The notes under the pieces were generated by a model. That model saw only the letters and a list, made by a program, of their open reading frames with translations, did not search any database and was not told where the DNA came from. DNA of 64,000 nucleotides from NCBI RefSeq assembly GCF_029873635.1, contig NC_080419.1, positions 69,049,823 to 69,113,822 on the forward strand. The letters run 5' to 3'. The stretch comes from Malania oleifera (Eukaryota; Streptophyta; Magnoliopsida; Santalales; Ximeniaceae). Both the position numbers and the translations under genes were made by a program. This document shows positions 24,940 through 37,079 of the stretch, in pieces (positions within the stretch are counted from its first letter, which is position 1; the number at the start of each line of letters is the position of its first letter).

Positions 24940-26330
24940 TTATCCTGAGTTAACCATTGTTCTAGCATAGTCAGTGATAAGGTAGTTCACAATATCAGTA
25001 AACCACGGAGCATATGAAACTGCAAAGAGACGCTCATCAGGAAAATCATCACTTAAAGGAGAGGGAGATACAGACACATCAGGTGGCTGCAAACGAGAGA
25101 TATGGTCAGCTACAACATTTTCCACGGCCTTTTTATCTCGAATAGTGATGTCAAATTACTGAAGAAGTAGAATCCATCTGAAAACCTAGGTTAGCATCCT
25201 CCTTTGCTAACAAATATTTCAGAGTAGAGTGATCAATAAAAATAATGATAGGCGATCCAATGACATAAGAATGAAATTTTTCTAAGGCAAATACAATAGC
25301 TAACAATTCCTTCTCAGTGGTGGTATAATTTTTTTGAGCATCATTCAAAGTTTGACTCGCATAATAAATGACAGACGGCTTGTTATCAATTCTTTGACCC
25401 AGAACGGCACCAAGGGCATAGTCACTAACATCAATCATGATTTCAAATGGCAAGTCCCACCGAGGAGGTTTCATGATAGACGCAATAGTCAAATGTTTCT
25501 TTAGCATTTCAAAAGCCTGTTGACATTCATCAGTCCACAAAAATTTAGTCTCATTCTGCAATAAAGTACATATGGGTTTAGCAATACTACTAAGCCCTGA
25601 ATGAAATGCCTATAGAAGCCGGCATTACCAAGGAAAGAACGGATATCCATAACTGTCCTAGGGACAAGTAACTGGGAAATTAGCTCTACCTTGGCCCCAT
25701 CAACCTCTATACCATGCTCAGAAACCAAATGACCAAGTACTAAACCACTACTTACCATAAATTGACATTTTTCCCAATTCAAAAGCAAATTCTTTTCCTC
25801 ACATCTTTTCAAAATAGCAATCAAATTTTTCAAAAAAATATAAAAGGACTTACCAAACACAGAAAAGTCATCTATAAAAATTTCACACATATCATCTAAC
25901 ATATCAGAGAAAATACTTATCATGCAAGGCAGGAAAGTAGCAAGTGCATTGCATAGATCAAATGACATTTTGCGAAAGGCAAAAGTTTCGAAGGGACAAG
26001 TGAAGGTAGTCTTCTCTTGATCCTCAAGTGTTTCAAAAATGTGATAATAATTAGAAAATCCATCCAAGAAATAGTAAAAAGAATTACCAGCTACTTTTTC
26101 GAGTATCTAATCTAGGAAAGGTAACGGGAAGTGATTTTTGGGCTAATCGAATTCAATTTACAATAATCAATGCACATTCTCCAACTCATTACTTTCCTAG
26201 ATGGGATCAACTCTCCATTAGCATTTTCAATGACAGTCAAACCATATTTTTTTGGAACTACCTGTGTCGAGCTTACCCATTTGCTGTCTAAGATCGGATA
26301 GATGATGTTGACAGCTTATAATTTCAACAC
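24940..26330 (-). pseudogene. Athila RT and RNase H
   Basis: RT at 25501-26330: MCIDYCKLNSISPKNHFPL upstream of the 26067 start, then FETFAFRKMSFDLCNA and the intact catalytic box EIFIDDFSVFG. RNase H at 25151-25561: LPFEIMIDVSDYALGAVLG, NYTTTEKELLAIVFALEKF, FIDHSTLKYLLAKEDA. The RNase H-integrase linker ENVVADHISRL is at 24940-25125. Frameshifts separate the segments. Confidence 0.87.
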
Positions 26331-27036
26331 TTTGTTCTTTAACACCTCCTTCATGGTTGGATTCAGCCTCCATTGTGCATCACGAACTGGTTTAGCATCT
26401 CCTTCCAAGAAGATGTTGTGAGTATAAATCGAAGGGCCGATACCCTTGATGTCTGCAATGGTCCATCCTATCGCTCCTCGATGCTTCCTTAGTACCTGAA
26501 ATAACTCAGTTTCTTGTTTAAGAGTAAGGTGAGAAGAAATTACCACAAGAAATGTGTCTTCTGTTGGACCCAGGAAAATATATATCAGCTCTTCAGGCAA
26601 TGGTTTCAGCTCAAGTGTAGGAATTTCTTTTTCTGATGACTTCATAATTTCGGGCAGGTCAATAGCATCAAACATTGGCTTATGCCAACTACTCGTGTAA
26701 CTTGCATCCAGCAAGTAAGGGGAGCGATCTATCTCTGGAAACTGCCCCTATGATCCTGATAATTTTTCATCAAATACCTTAAGTTGTTTAGAAGAGTCAT
26801 TTTCAAACGCGCCATCAACATCAAGTACTGACAGTAGCTCTGAAATATCCAAATCATCTATTACATCAACTATATGTGTTTCTGCATCATTGCACCCACT
26901 TGACATCTTATGAGCATTGAACACATTCATTTCCAATGTCATGTTTCCAAATATGAGCTTAAGTACTACGCTTTGACAATTAATCAAGGCATTAGAAGTA
27001 GCAAGGAATGATCGCCCAAGAATAACAGGGGCCTGA
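26316..27036 (-). pseudogene. Athila protease C-terminal part and linker
   Basis: 26748-27036 encodes the C-terminal part of the protease region (APVILGRSFLATSNALINC, then LKLIFGNMTLEMNVFN). 26316-26714 is the protease-RT linker with THNIFLEGDAKPVRDAQWRL leading into RT. The N-terminal protease part with the catalytic Asp is missing because the copia gag junction lies immediately upstream. Confidence 0.75.
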
Positions 27037-28846
27037 AACATGGAGGAGATAAGCTGCTGCATGTCCAACAACGAAGTCCACGTGCCTCTTTCTCCTCTAT
27101 AAAGGCAAAAATATCTAATATGACCATTCCTTTCACAATATAAACAAATCTTGTTTTAATGTGAGGGTCTTGATTTATTTGCATTATTTTTACTTGTTGA
27201 GGCATAACCTTGTGATTTATGAGAGGATTTTGAATTCTTTTTGGAAACATTATTTTTCTTAACTCCCAAAGATTTCTTGGAGTTCTCTTTTCCTCTTATT
27301 ACTTTGCCATGATCTTCATTTTTCTTTTTTGAGATAGTATTTTCCTTCAAAACATTTTCAATTTGATTTTTCAAATTTTTCACCTCAACTTGAAAAGATC
27401 CGTAGTCTTTTTGAGCCTTTTCTATAAGTTCCTCATTTTCCCTTTTCAAGAAGCAATTTTCTTCTTTCAAGAAAGAAGAAAGACAAGGTTCCTTGCCTTT
27501 AGATTTTGACAATTTTCCTTCCAAATTTTCTATCTTTTCTTTTAAAGTTTCATGCTCTTTTTGAGAATTTAAAATAAACTCTTCATTTTTCCTTTTAAGG
27601 GATTCATTTTCTTCTTTCAAAGAAAATTCCATTTGTTTTGACAAAGCAAGCTCTTTCTCAACATTTTTATTTTTCCTTTTCACTAAAAGTAATTCATTAA
27701 ATAATTTAACACAACTATTCACAATTTCATCATAAGAGGGTGCATAACCCTGCTTATCCAAACTTACTTCATCTTCTTGTTCGTTAGCCATGAAGTAAGG
27801 ATGTGCTTCTTTCTCATTATCATCATCGGTGGCTAATCCATCGATTTGATCCCAAGTAGCATAATCAAAAGAATGTATTAAAATAGAATGTTTATAGAAA
27901 TAATGCAATGATTTATAGAAATAATGCATAATCAAAAGAATGTATTAAAATAGAATGTTCATAGAAATAATGCATCGATTTATGGCATTATGATCCCCAT
28001 TTAGAAAATTTTCTTTATTTTGATTTATGAGATAATTTATCATGTCATGCCTAAAGTTAGTACAATCACAACATTCAATGCATGACTCTTCCTTTTCTTT
28101 TTGTTGCATTCTTTTACTTAAAAGTTTCTTAAGTTCTTTTGGGAAGAATGCAATATCATTATCTTCAATTATTTCTTGTTGATTAGCACAAGATGATTTT
28201 AAGACAAAACCATTTTCTATCTTAGGTTTTCTAGATTTCTTGTTTCTTCAATGGTCATAGATGACTTAGGTAAAGATTGGAGAATTTTTTGAATATAATC
28301 TTCTAATGAATAAATTCTACCAAATGCTTTCAAGTTGTTTATGAGGTGTGTGAACCGAGTGAGCATGGAAGAAATTTCTTTACCATCATTTAATTTAAAC
28401 AACTCAAATTCTCTAACTAGCATGCATATTTTTGTTTGTTCATTTTGAGATGAGTTTCCATAGTTGTTTTCAAGTACATCCCAAATTTCTTTTGCGGTTT
28501 TACATTCGCAAATAAAACTATGTACCACATCATTTAAATCACAATAATATGCATTGCTTTAAAATGGAGTTCAACTAACCTTTTTTCGCTCAGTGATTGT
28601 TCCAATAAAGCCTTTGGAATATCCTCATTTTTCTTTATGATTGAGAAGTTTCCTTTGGAGATAATCTCCAAAAAATTCAAGTCATATGCTTGAATGAAGA
28701 TGGTCATTTGATTTTTCCACACGTGGTAATTGGAACCATTGAACATCGGTGGTTGATATACGGATCGTCCATGCGAAGAGGTGCTCATTGAATATTCCAT
28801 TGATCGTTTACGCTTTGGATTTTACTCCAAAAAATACAAGCACCAT
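27037..28846 (-). pseudogene. D2 copia gag (SIRE-like), truncated
   Basis: Gag of the copia element whose 5' LTR is at 28861-30610. Order on the minus strand: an N-terminal domain (28534-28800, QPPMFNGSNYHVWKNQM), a UBN2-like domain (28217-28528, ICECKTAKEIWDVLENNYG), and a long Lys/Glu-rich predicted coiled coil (27156-27935). Last comes a CCHC zinc knuckle, CLYCERNGHIRYFC, at 27105-27146. A long coiled-coil gag fits the SIRE/Maximus type. Frames are broken, and the gene ends in a junction with Athila protease; copia protease, integrase and RT are absent. A 67-bp direct duplication lies at about 27861-27990. Confidence 0.82.
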
Positions 28847-28858
28847 GCTCTGATACCA
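28847..28858 (-). other. D2 primer-binding site
   Basis: Minus-strand TGGTATCAGAGC, two bases inside the 5' LTR. Confidence 0.85.
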
Positions 28859-28860
28859 CT

Positions 28861-30610
28861 TGTTAGTCTTCGTACCCCAGGAGTATATATGATATGCCCC
28901 GCAACGGATATACAATGGAGTCAGAGGGGGGGGGGGTGAATGACTTTTTTTGCGTATTAAAAAAATTCTCTCTACAAAACAAAATACTTGGCAAGATTCA
29001 AGAAATTATATTACAATATATGGAACTTAAATCATGCACAAGATAAACAAAAAAAGTAGGGAGAGAGAAGCTTAACACCGAGTTTTTAACGTGCTTTGAT
29101 ACCCAGCCTACGTCCACGCCTTAGCACCAAGCCAAGGATTCCACAATCCACTATAATCGCTCCTTCCCCAGTGGAGCAAGCCTTACAAACTCGGGAACAA
29201 ATCGCTACCGCTCATAAAGAGCCTTTATCGATTCGTTTCACAAAGAACTTTATAGCTTGGTTCACAAAGAACCTTTCACAAGAAGATGGAAGATTACAAA
29301 GAATGCTCCTTACAATGAGCAAATATGATTTACAACTCAAACCTCACACTATTCTCTCAAGAATTGAATCAAACACAATAAGTGAGCATGAGAGAATGAA
29401 CACATGTGCTAGGTTTTGTATAAAATGATGTTTTTTACTAAGAATGATCAAAGACCATCAAAACCATGTTCATACAATTCTAATAGCTTGTATTTATAGC
29501 CCAAGAGCCTTAGGAGCCGTTAACTAGCCATTGGGGGAAGAAAAATTATTTTATTTGGTAAACTAGCCGTTATCTACTCGTTGCAGCGGTTCTGCCCGTT
29601 GGACTCGTCCACAAGTCCCCTACTCTTGTCAACTAGTCACACACTGCCACTCATCGACGAATCCCCTGTGTTCATCGATGAGTTCCTTGGATTAGAAAAA
29701 GTCATCAACATGAAAGTTGTGGAAATTTGTCTTAACTTTCCAGATACACCAAGATTGTCCTTTTTGGAATTTTCTAGTAAACGTTATGCCCCAAATATCG
29801 AAAGATGTTTAGGACTCAAGGCTGCACTACGTTAGTGACGATTGCTTTGTTTTTCCTTGTCAAAAAGTATTTTAATGACTTAAAACATTCTTGGACAAAA
29901 TTATATGGAATATATTAAGTTTAATAAAAATTAAAACTTGTCCAAGTGAGTTTTCCCATGAATATAAGATATCTTGTTTTATGAAAACATATTTGAAAAC
30001 TCGTTTCAATGTCATATATCCTTAGTATGTCCTTTATTGAAAATATACTTTACTTTCTTTGCACCCTTTGGACATAAGACTCGTTTTGATAAAACTGGGA
30101 CTAAGTATGAAGATGTTTAAAATACCAAGATGTTTGAAAACTTGTCTCTTTAGAAAGCATATTTGAGTTCAGGATTCATTTAACAAACTCTTTAAGTTTA
30201 ACTTTGAAAGCCAAGAAAGGTGAGTTTGTGTTTATGTATTTAGTACAATCCTATAAACTCATGTGTCCTATTATGCATGTACTTTGCTCAACTTTTGCTC
30301 AGAAATCATGCAAAAACAAAATGCAAAAGTTACAAACTGAACCTACCACTCACACAACCTTTATTACAAATAATTCAACAATTATAAAACATCTGATTGT
30401 GCTTGGGTCCTTCCGAGCATATGTCCATTTGATCTTTCCTTCTTGATGCCTACTTGATCCAATCTTTGCCTCTCACTTAGTACTTCAAGAATTTGCCACT
30501 TGTACCTCTACTAACCATAACTGCAAAGATAGAAAAACACTAGGAACACACAAATAGGTTAATATCATCAAAACACATTAAATATGATATTGTAGCCAAC
30601 AAGGCTAACA
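28861..30610 (-). repeat. D2 5' LTR
   Basis: TGTTAGTCTT...GGCTAACA, 1,750 bp, adjoining the PBS. On the far side it abuts element C sequence (NYDCTISYHP-type RNase H/integrase linker) at 30611. The paired 3' LTR is missing. Confidence 0.88.
29491..29682 (-). promoter_or_regulatory. LTR promoter: GTCGAC array plus TATA (D2)
   Basis: TATA-like box at 29491-29498. Four sites at 29602-29682, including TCATCGACGA. Confidence 0.5.
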
Positions 30611-31845
30611 ATTACGACTGTACCATCAGTTACCACCCAAGGAAAGCAATGTGGTAGTTGATGCCTAAATTCAGAAATCAGGGAGTACCTTAATGTCAGT
30701 GGTGGTAATGCAGCATCAGATCAGAATGGATTTGGAAAGATTTGGGGTAGAGCTGGTAGAGGGGATCACCAGACATTTATTGCTAGTCTGGTACTCCAGC
30801 CGACTTTGCTAGAGAAAATTAAGATCGCTCAGATGCACGACGTAGAATTAGCAAAGATAAAAAATAGAGTGCAGAGTAGACAGGGGGTTGATTTTAATAT
30901 TTCTAATGACAGTGCTCTGAGGTTTTTTACCAAACTGTGCGTACCTGCAGATGCTGAAATTAAAAGAACCATCTTAGAGGAGGTGCATCGATCCTTGTAT
31001 ACAGTACACTCAGGAAGCACTAAGATGTATAGGGATCTATAAGAATCTTTTTGGTAGAGTAATATGAAAAGGGAGATTGTTGAATGTGTAAAACATTGTT
31101 TGACATGCCAATAGGTGAAAACTAAGCACTAAAGACCGGTGGGTACGTTGGAACCACTTCACATTCTTGAATGGAAGTGGGAGCACATTTTTATGGATTT
31201 TGTTAATGGGTTACCACTGACATTGCAGGGGCAGGATGCCATTTGGGTAGTCGTTGACCGGTTGACGAAGACTGCCCACTTTCTTCCTATCAGAGTTAAC
31301 TACTCCATGAGTAGATTGACAAAATTATGCATACATGAAATAGTTAGATTGCATGGTGTGCCAGTGTCCATTGTTTCAAACTAGGACTCACGGTTCACAT
31401 TGCAGTTTTGGAAGAGTTTGTAGAGAGCCATGGGTACACAGTTGACATTCAGTACAACCTTTCATCCTTAGACCAATAGACAAACGAAGAAGACAATTCA
31501 TATACTAGAGGATATGCTGTGAGCCTGTGCATTAGACTTTGGTGGTAAATGGATTCAATACATGCCACTAGTCAAATTTGCTTATAATAACAGCTACCAG
31601 GCTAACATCAGGATGACACCATGTAAGGCATTGTATGGTCGGAGGTGCTGATCTCCATTATACTAAGATGAAATCGGTGAAAGATAGATTTTGGAGCTAG
31701 AGTTAGTCTAGCAGACTTATGATAAAGTTAGGCTTATCAGAGACAAGATCAGAACGACACAGAGTCGACAAAAAAGTTATGCAGATACTCACCAACGAGA
31801 GTTGAAGTTTGATGTGGGGGACAAGGTGTTTTTGAAAGTTGCAGC
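30611..31845 (+). pseudogene. C integrase, first part
   Basis: Starts in the RNase H-integrase linker. The zinc finger (EEVHRSLYTVHSGSTKMYRD ... CVKHCLTCQ) lies at about 30980-31110. The core follows: WEHIFMDFVNGLPLTLQGQD, VVVDRLTKTAHFLPI, HGVPVSIVSN at 31350-31380. The usual SD at that last position is mutated. Several stops interrupt it. It ends in GDKVFLKVAA where LTR A2 begins. Confidence 0.85.
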
Positions 31846-33516
31846 TATCACGCCCCGAACCTGAAGATGGGTCCCAGGTGTGAACATATTAACCTAACCT
31901 ATCTCTGTATCAATTCAAACATACATCATACAATACAATAAGAGGGTCCGACCCTGTGAGGTACACGGATGCCCTATACACATACACATATACATCCATA
32001 CTCATCAGTTACGCACCAAAAAATGCTTCATCTATTTATATAACATACCATACCAGAGTCTTTACAAAGCTAGGATATACAAACCTATACAATACTAAGG
32101 TATACAATCCCATAAATACTGTACACACTTCGGGTGCCTACAAAACCATCATGACAACCTGGTTACAAAATCTCGTACCTAATCAGGTACTAACAGCAGC
32201 TAATGACACCCCTACTTCCAATTGCTAGGATGCTAAATACGGCTACCTAATGGACCTGAAAACATTGTACGTACATTCGAGGTGAGACACCTCTCAGTAA
32301 GGAAGAAAGTAAGTTATATCAGTGTGTGGCATACCAGTGTTATTTTAGGCAAAACATAACGCTATACAATACGATACAGTTCAAAAACATTTCCATACAG
32401 TTCCATACAGTTCCAGTATTTTCACAAATTCATTCTAGTACATACGATACCCAAAACATATGATCAGTGTCGTCACACTAATATGCAACTACACTATGAA
32501 ACTCGAAGCTTCACAGCGATTGCATTGCCAATACAATGTAGCTCACACTAGTACACAACTACTCCATGAATCCGAAGTTTCACAGCGATTACATTGCCAA
32601 CACACAACTACTCCATGAAACCCGAAACTTCACAGTGATTACATTGCCAATACAGTGTAACTCACACCCCTCAGTAACCAGCCAGGATACGTAGTGATAT
32701 TTCACACCCTCGGATATAGAGCCAGACACTCTCGCCTATGGTTTTCACACCGGTACATGGCGCAGCGTACGGTAATTAGCCGCCGCATAGTTGTTTTGGC
32801 ATACGGTAATTAGTCGCCACTAGCCGATTTCACAAAACCTAGAATCATTTTGGAGCTCTCGCTCCTATACATATCAGCGTATGGTAATTAGCCATCACAT
32901 TACTGTTTCGTAAAATACCTGGAACAATTACATATAACAATACATACCACACTTATTTGGTTTATGGAAAATCATATCATTTTCCAATTCAAGTATACAA
33001 TTTATACAAATATGGATAATAGTCATCTTAATAATATAGTTTAAACAAAACCGACGATTTTCCAAACAAAGTAGAGATGATACTCGAAATTCCCAAATTT
33101 TTCCAAAAACTATAACCCAAAAATTCTGTATTTTACCCGATAGATTTTTCCAAATAAGTTACCAAAACATACATACAATCGTAGCCTACAAGCTTACCGA
33201 TCCTGATTTCGAAAATAAACTGATATAAACTGAATCCCCTCACCACAACGCAAATTTCAACTAAGAACTCTACGGTCCCCAAAACTACGAACCGAGACCC
33301 CAAAACCTACAAACCACAATACAATACATGCTTACAATTCGTACTACTACACATATTCTAAATCAGAAACGAAAACCGAGCCTTACCTTGATTTTAGCCT
33401 GAAACCCAAAATTGCTCGAAACGAAATTTCGATCTGCTATAAACGTAGAGAATCCTTTCCTGATCCTCGCAGTAATGTCTGATTTACGAATCAGGCGACG
33501 AACGGCGAAGAAATCA

Positions 33517-33547
<31 letters not shown>

Positions 33548-33877
33548 CGAGTTCTAGAGAGAGAGGGAGAGAAAATCAAGCTAACTTAGCTTGGAAGCAA
33601 CCCTTTTGGATATTTATAGTCCTTTGACTCAGGTGAACTCGTCGACGAGTCTGCCATTGCCTTCGTCGACGAGACAGTGGCCTCATCAACGAGCCGAGGT
33701 TCCAGATTTTTCCAAAATCCCTTGGGATCTCCTCGTCGACGAAACACTAAATTTCGTCATCAAGAACAGAAGGGACTTCGTCGACGAACTCTAGCTTCGT
33801 CGACGAAGCTTGCCCAAATTACCACTTTACCCTTCTTTCGAATATTTAATCCATATACTATGGTTTAGGTTCTTACA
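31846..33877 (-). repeat. A2 3' LTR
   Basis: TATCACGCC...TTCTTACA, 2,032 bp. It contains the hairpin block (32281-32301) and units built on CACAGCGATTACATTGCCAA (about 32500-32660). Confidence 0.87.
33611..33808 (-). promoter_or_regulatory. LTR promoter: GTCGAC array plus TATA (A2)
   Basis: TATA-like box at 33611-33619. Seven sites at 33637-33808; those at about 33637-33649, 33661-33673, 33731-33742 and 33794-33808 keep a perfect CGTCGACG. Confidence 0.6.
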
Positions 33878-33977
33878 ACCTCCCCTCCTTACAAAAATTT
33901 TGTCCTCGAAATTTGCAATCTCTCATTGCAAACACATTCATACTACTACATACACACACACTCTGAGGTGAACCGAC

Positions 33978-34130
33978 GGCCACTTATATGCAGCCTCGTT
34001 ACGATATATATATACTCTAAAGAAAACAGCGGCCATTTATATGCAGCCCCGTTACGATACATACATACTCTAGAGAAAATGGTGGCCATTTATATCCAGC
34101 CCCATTATGATACATACATACATATGGACC
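33978..34130. repeat. 53-bp tandem repeat in A2
   Basis: Three units starting at 33978, 34031 and 34084 (GGCCATTTATATGCAGCC type), just inside the 3' LTR. Confidence 0.85.
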
Positions 34131-34500
34131 ATCTCTCTACCTCTCAAGCAGACTCACCGCCATCCACCAATGCCCTGCCTCCCCAGTCAACTAGAAGGTA
34201 GCGTACAAGACCTTCTACTTCTTCGCGCAGTGGAAGACTTCCAAAATCCTCTCGGTCTTCTCAACTCAGTCCTCCGCCACTATCAGATTAGGTCCTTCCG
34301 TAAATGTCGAAGGGTGCATGCGTGTGAACCTCTCAATGGTACACCCCACATCAGTAGGAGAGCTCTCACATCTCCTAACACTCCGCCCAATCTCTTGGAT
34401 CACCTGTCACGCCAAACCACGAGACACATAAGGAGACTCATCACTTTCCGTCTCATTGGAGCCACTCTCCAAGTTATTATCCTTAGGCTCCATTCTGAAA
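34123..34500 (-). pseudogene. A2 gag remnant
   Basis: Minus-strand sequence matching the start of A1 gag (4650-5018). The plus-strand reading frame over it is only its shadow. It is joined on its 3' side directly to the A-family 3' end, which marks a roughly 4-kb internal deletion. Confidence 0.7.
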
Positions 34501-34803
34501 ACAGAATAGGAATCGGTTAGAATTCCTATATCGTACATAGTTAACACAACCATAGACTTAATCGTGTCAACTATTACTCTCACAGGTCTTAGCCTGCCCC
34601 GTCACACCGACACGAATCCATCAATGGTTTGCCTTGCCTTTACTGGAATCGTCATCCTAGGAAAAATACAGAATACTGCCGACAAATCCCATTCTAGCAA
34701 CAGAACAACCCTCGACCAACACTACCCATTTCCTACATCCTATACTCTGGTATGTACACATCAATAGTCCTAACCAAGTCTACAAGACCTAATAACCTGG
34801 TTA

Positions 34804-34815
34804 GCTCTGATACCA
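34804..34815 (-). other. A2 primer-binding site
   Basis: Minus-strand TGGTATCAGAGC, three bases inside the 5' LTR. Confidence 0.85.
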
Positions 34816-34818
34816 AGT

Positions 34819-36085
34819 TGTCATGCCTCGAACCTACAAATGGGTCCCAGGTGTGAACATAGTAACCTAACCTGTCTCTGTATCAATTCAAACATACATT
34901 ATACAATACAATAAGAGGGTCCGACCCCATGAGGTAGACGGATGCCCTATACACATACACATACACATCCACATCCATCAGTTATGCAGCGGAAAATGCT
35001 TCATTTATCTCTATAAAATACCATACCAGAGTCTGTATAAAGCTAGGATAGACGAACCCATACAATACTAAGTTATACAATCCCGTAAATATTGTACACA
35101 CTCTAGGTGTCTACAAAACCATCACGACAACCCGGTTACAAAATCTCGTACCTAATCAAGTACTAATAGCAACTAATGACACCCCGCTTCCAATTCCTAT
35201 GATGCTAAATACGGCTACCTGATGGACCTGAAAACATTGTACGTACATTCAGGGTGAGACATCTCTCAATAAGGAAGAAAGAAGGTTATATCAGTGTGTG
35301 ACATACCAGTGTTATTTTACGCAAAACATAACACTATACAATACGATACAGTTTGAAAACATTTCCATACAGTTCCAGTATTTTCACAAATTCATTCCAG
35401 TACATACGATACCCAAAACATACGATCAGAATCGTCACACTAATACGTAACTATGCTATGAAACCCGAAACTTCACAGCAATTACATTACCAATACAATG
35501 TAACTCACACTAGTACGCATCTACTCCATCAATCCGAAGTTTCACAGCGATTACATTGCCAACACGCAACTACTCCACGAAACCCAAAACTTCACAGTGA
35601 TTACATTACCAATACAGTGTAGCTCACACCCCTGAGGGACCAGCCGGGATACGTAGTGATATTTCACACCCTCGGATATAGAGCCAGACACTCCCGTCCA
35701 TGGTTTTCACACCAGTACATGGTGCAGCGTACGGTAATTAGCCGTCACATAGCTATTTCGGCATACAGTAATTAGCCACCACTAGCCGATTTCAAAAAAC
35801 CTAGAATTATTTTGGAGCTCACACTTCTATACATATCAGCGTACGGTAATTAGCCGTCATATAGCTGTTTCGTAAAATACCTAGAACAATTACATACAAC
35901 CATACATACCACACTTATTTGGTTTATGGAAAATCATATCATTTTCCAATTCAATTATACAGTTTATACAAATATGGATAACAGTCATCTCAATAATACA
36001 GTTTAAACAAAACAAACGATTTTCCAAACAAAGCAGAGATGATACCTGAAATCCCCAAATTTTTTCGAAAACTGTAACCCGAAAT
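34819..36085 (-). repeat. A2 5' LTR, truncated
   Basis: Starts TGTCATGCC and parallels 31846 onward. It is lost after about 36085, so it lacks the promoter end. Confidence 0.82.
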
Positions 36086-36166
36086 CCCCAAATTTGCGTA
36101 AAATAACACTGGTATGTCACACACTAATATAACCTACTTTCTTCCTTACTGAGAGATGTCTTACCC

Positions 36167-36493
36167 GAAAGAGTGAGTCTAGTTGCCTACAAGTTAGTCT
36201 TACCACTGATTTTATCCGGAACTCATGACGTATTCCATGTATCTATGTTGAGGAAGTACGTCACAGATCCCTCCCACGTGATTAGTTATGAGGCACTAGA
36301 TTTGGGTGATACCTTAACCTATGATGAAGTGCCCGTTTAGATCCTAGATCATAAAGAACAGGAGTTACGCATTAAGAGAATCCCACTAGTAAAGGTACTT
36401 TGGAGGAACCATGCAGTTGAGGAAGTTTCATGGAAGCTAGAAGAGGAAATGCAATGGAAGTACCCGCATCTTTTTAGTGGAGTCTGGCATTAG
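36167..36493 (+). pseudogene. C integrase, C-terminal part
   Basis: Continues element C after A2: VAYKLVLPLILSGTHDVFHV, SMLRKYVTDPSHVISYEAL, LVKVLWRNHAVEEVSW and the end MQWKYPHLFSGVWH. One in-frame TAG (about 36338) replaces the Gln expected before ILD. About 25 codons between 31845 and 36167 are missing. Confidence 0.85.
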
Positions 36494-36773
36494 CTAAACA
36501 GGGAAGATAATAGTTCAGGTAAGAATTCATTGTATGTAAATAGATTTTGTGTAGGTTAATTAGTTGAATGTAATAGTTTTGTGTTTTGAATTATTTTAGG
36601 AGAGTTTTCTTTTATGTGATTAATTAGAATCTCCTAGAACCGTGTATGTAACCACGGTATTCCTCCGCCCTAAGTGAGGGTAATTAATAAAATTGCAGTG
36701 AGTTTTCCTCAGAGATTGGTATATAACATAGATAGCAAATTTCGAGGATGAAATTTTTATAAGAAGTGGAGAA
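36494..36773 (+). other. C 3' non-coding region and PPT
   Basis: No gene. It ends in TTTCGAGGATGAAATTTTT and a purine tract AAGAAGTGGAGAA (36761-36773), the PPT position before the 3' LTR. Confidence 0.65.
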
Positions 36774-36842
36774 TGTAGAGACCCGGAAATATAAATAATA
36801 AGAAAAAATAAAGAAAAATAGGAAAATGGTTTAGTGCGGACT

Positions 36843-37018
36843 AAACCGTCGACGGTTTTGGGGAGTGCTCAGAAAATCGTCGATGGTTACGTTTTACCGT
36901 GGCCAAGTTAAGGGTAAAACAGTAAAAACTGATTTAGTTAAAGACCAAACCGTTGATGATTTTCTAAGAGCCCAAGAAAACCGTCGACGGTTTTGTCGTG
37001 GGACAGAGACCTATATAA
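36843..37018 (+). promoter_or_regulatory. LTR promoter: GTCGAC array plus TATA (C 3' LTR)
   Basis: Perfect AAACCGTCGACGGTTTT at 36843-36859 and 36978-36994, decayed copies at 36874-36889 and 36947-36963, and TATATAA at 37012-37018. Confidence 0.65.
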
Positions 37019-37079
37019 GGGCTGCATATCATTTTTCTTTTAAAAATACAAAAGCTCTCTCTCTTACAAGGCTGCGAAT

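Larger units (their letters stand above)
21632..24968 (-). pseudogene. Athila integrase, split by solo LTR F
   Basis: N-terminal zinc-finger part at 24765-24968 (YLFKYCFDQLVCICVPDDE, then FCHSGACKGHFAAKKT). Core at 24360-24596 with ILVFVDYVSKWGEVIP and AIISDGGLYFCNKPFEKL; the first catalytic-region aspartate context ISDGG is present. C-terminal part at 23895-24194 (MSPYRLVYGKAYHLPVE), interrupted at 21814-23894, resuming at 21632-21813 with QWGGLYVVEKVYSHGAVEI. Frames are also broken between the parts. Confidence 0.85.
19735..27036 (-). mobile_element. Athila-type Ty3/gypsy remnant (pol to 3' LTR)
   Basis: Minus-strand block: protease, RT, RNase H and integrase, a long 3' non-coding stretch, a PPT and a truncated 3' LTR. 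No 5' LTR or gag of this family is present; at the upstream end the sequence changes to copia gag (27036-27085). Its integrase is split by solo LTR F. Motifs such as MSPYRLVYGKAYHLPVE are characteristic of the Athila lineage. Confidence 0.82.
31846..36166 (-). mobile_element. Ty3/gypsy element A2, internally deleted
   Basis: 3' LTR 31846-33877, about 0.93 kb of internal sequence, PBS 34804-34815 and a truncated 5' LTR from 34819. It inserted into the integrase of element C. Only the extreme 3' internal region and the 5' part of gag remain, so gag's end and all of pol are deleted. The right end is rearranged, with an inverted copy of its own LTR at 36096-36166. Confidence 0.85.

Noticed and set aside
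19735..30610. A single complete retrotransposon
   Set aside because: The two ends belong to different superfamilies, with no matching LTRs or target duplication.
34107..34520. 137-codon plus-strand reading frame
   Set aside because: Antisense of the A2 gag remnant; same relation as in A1.
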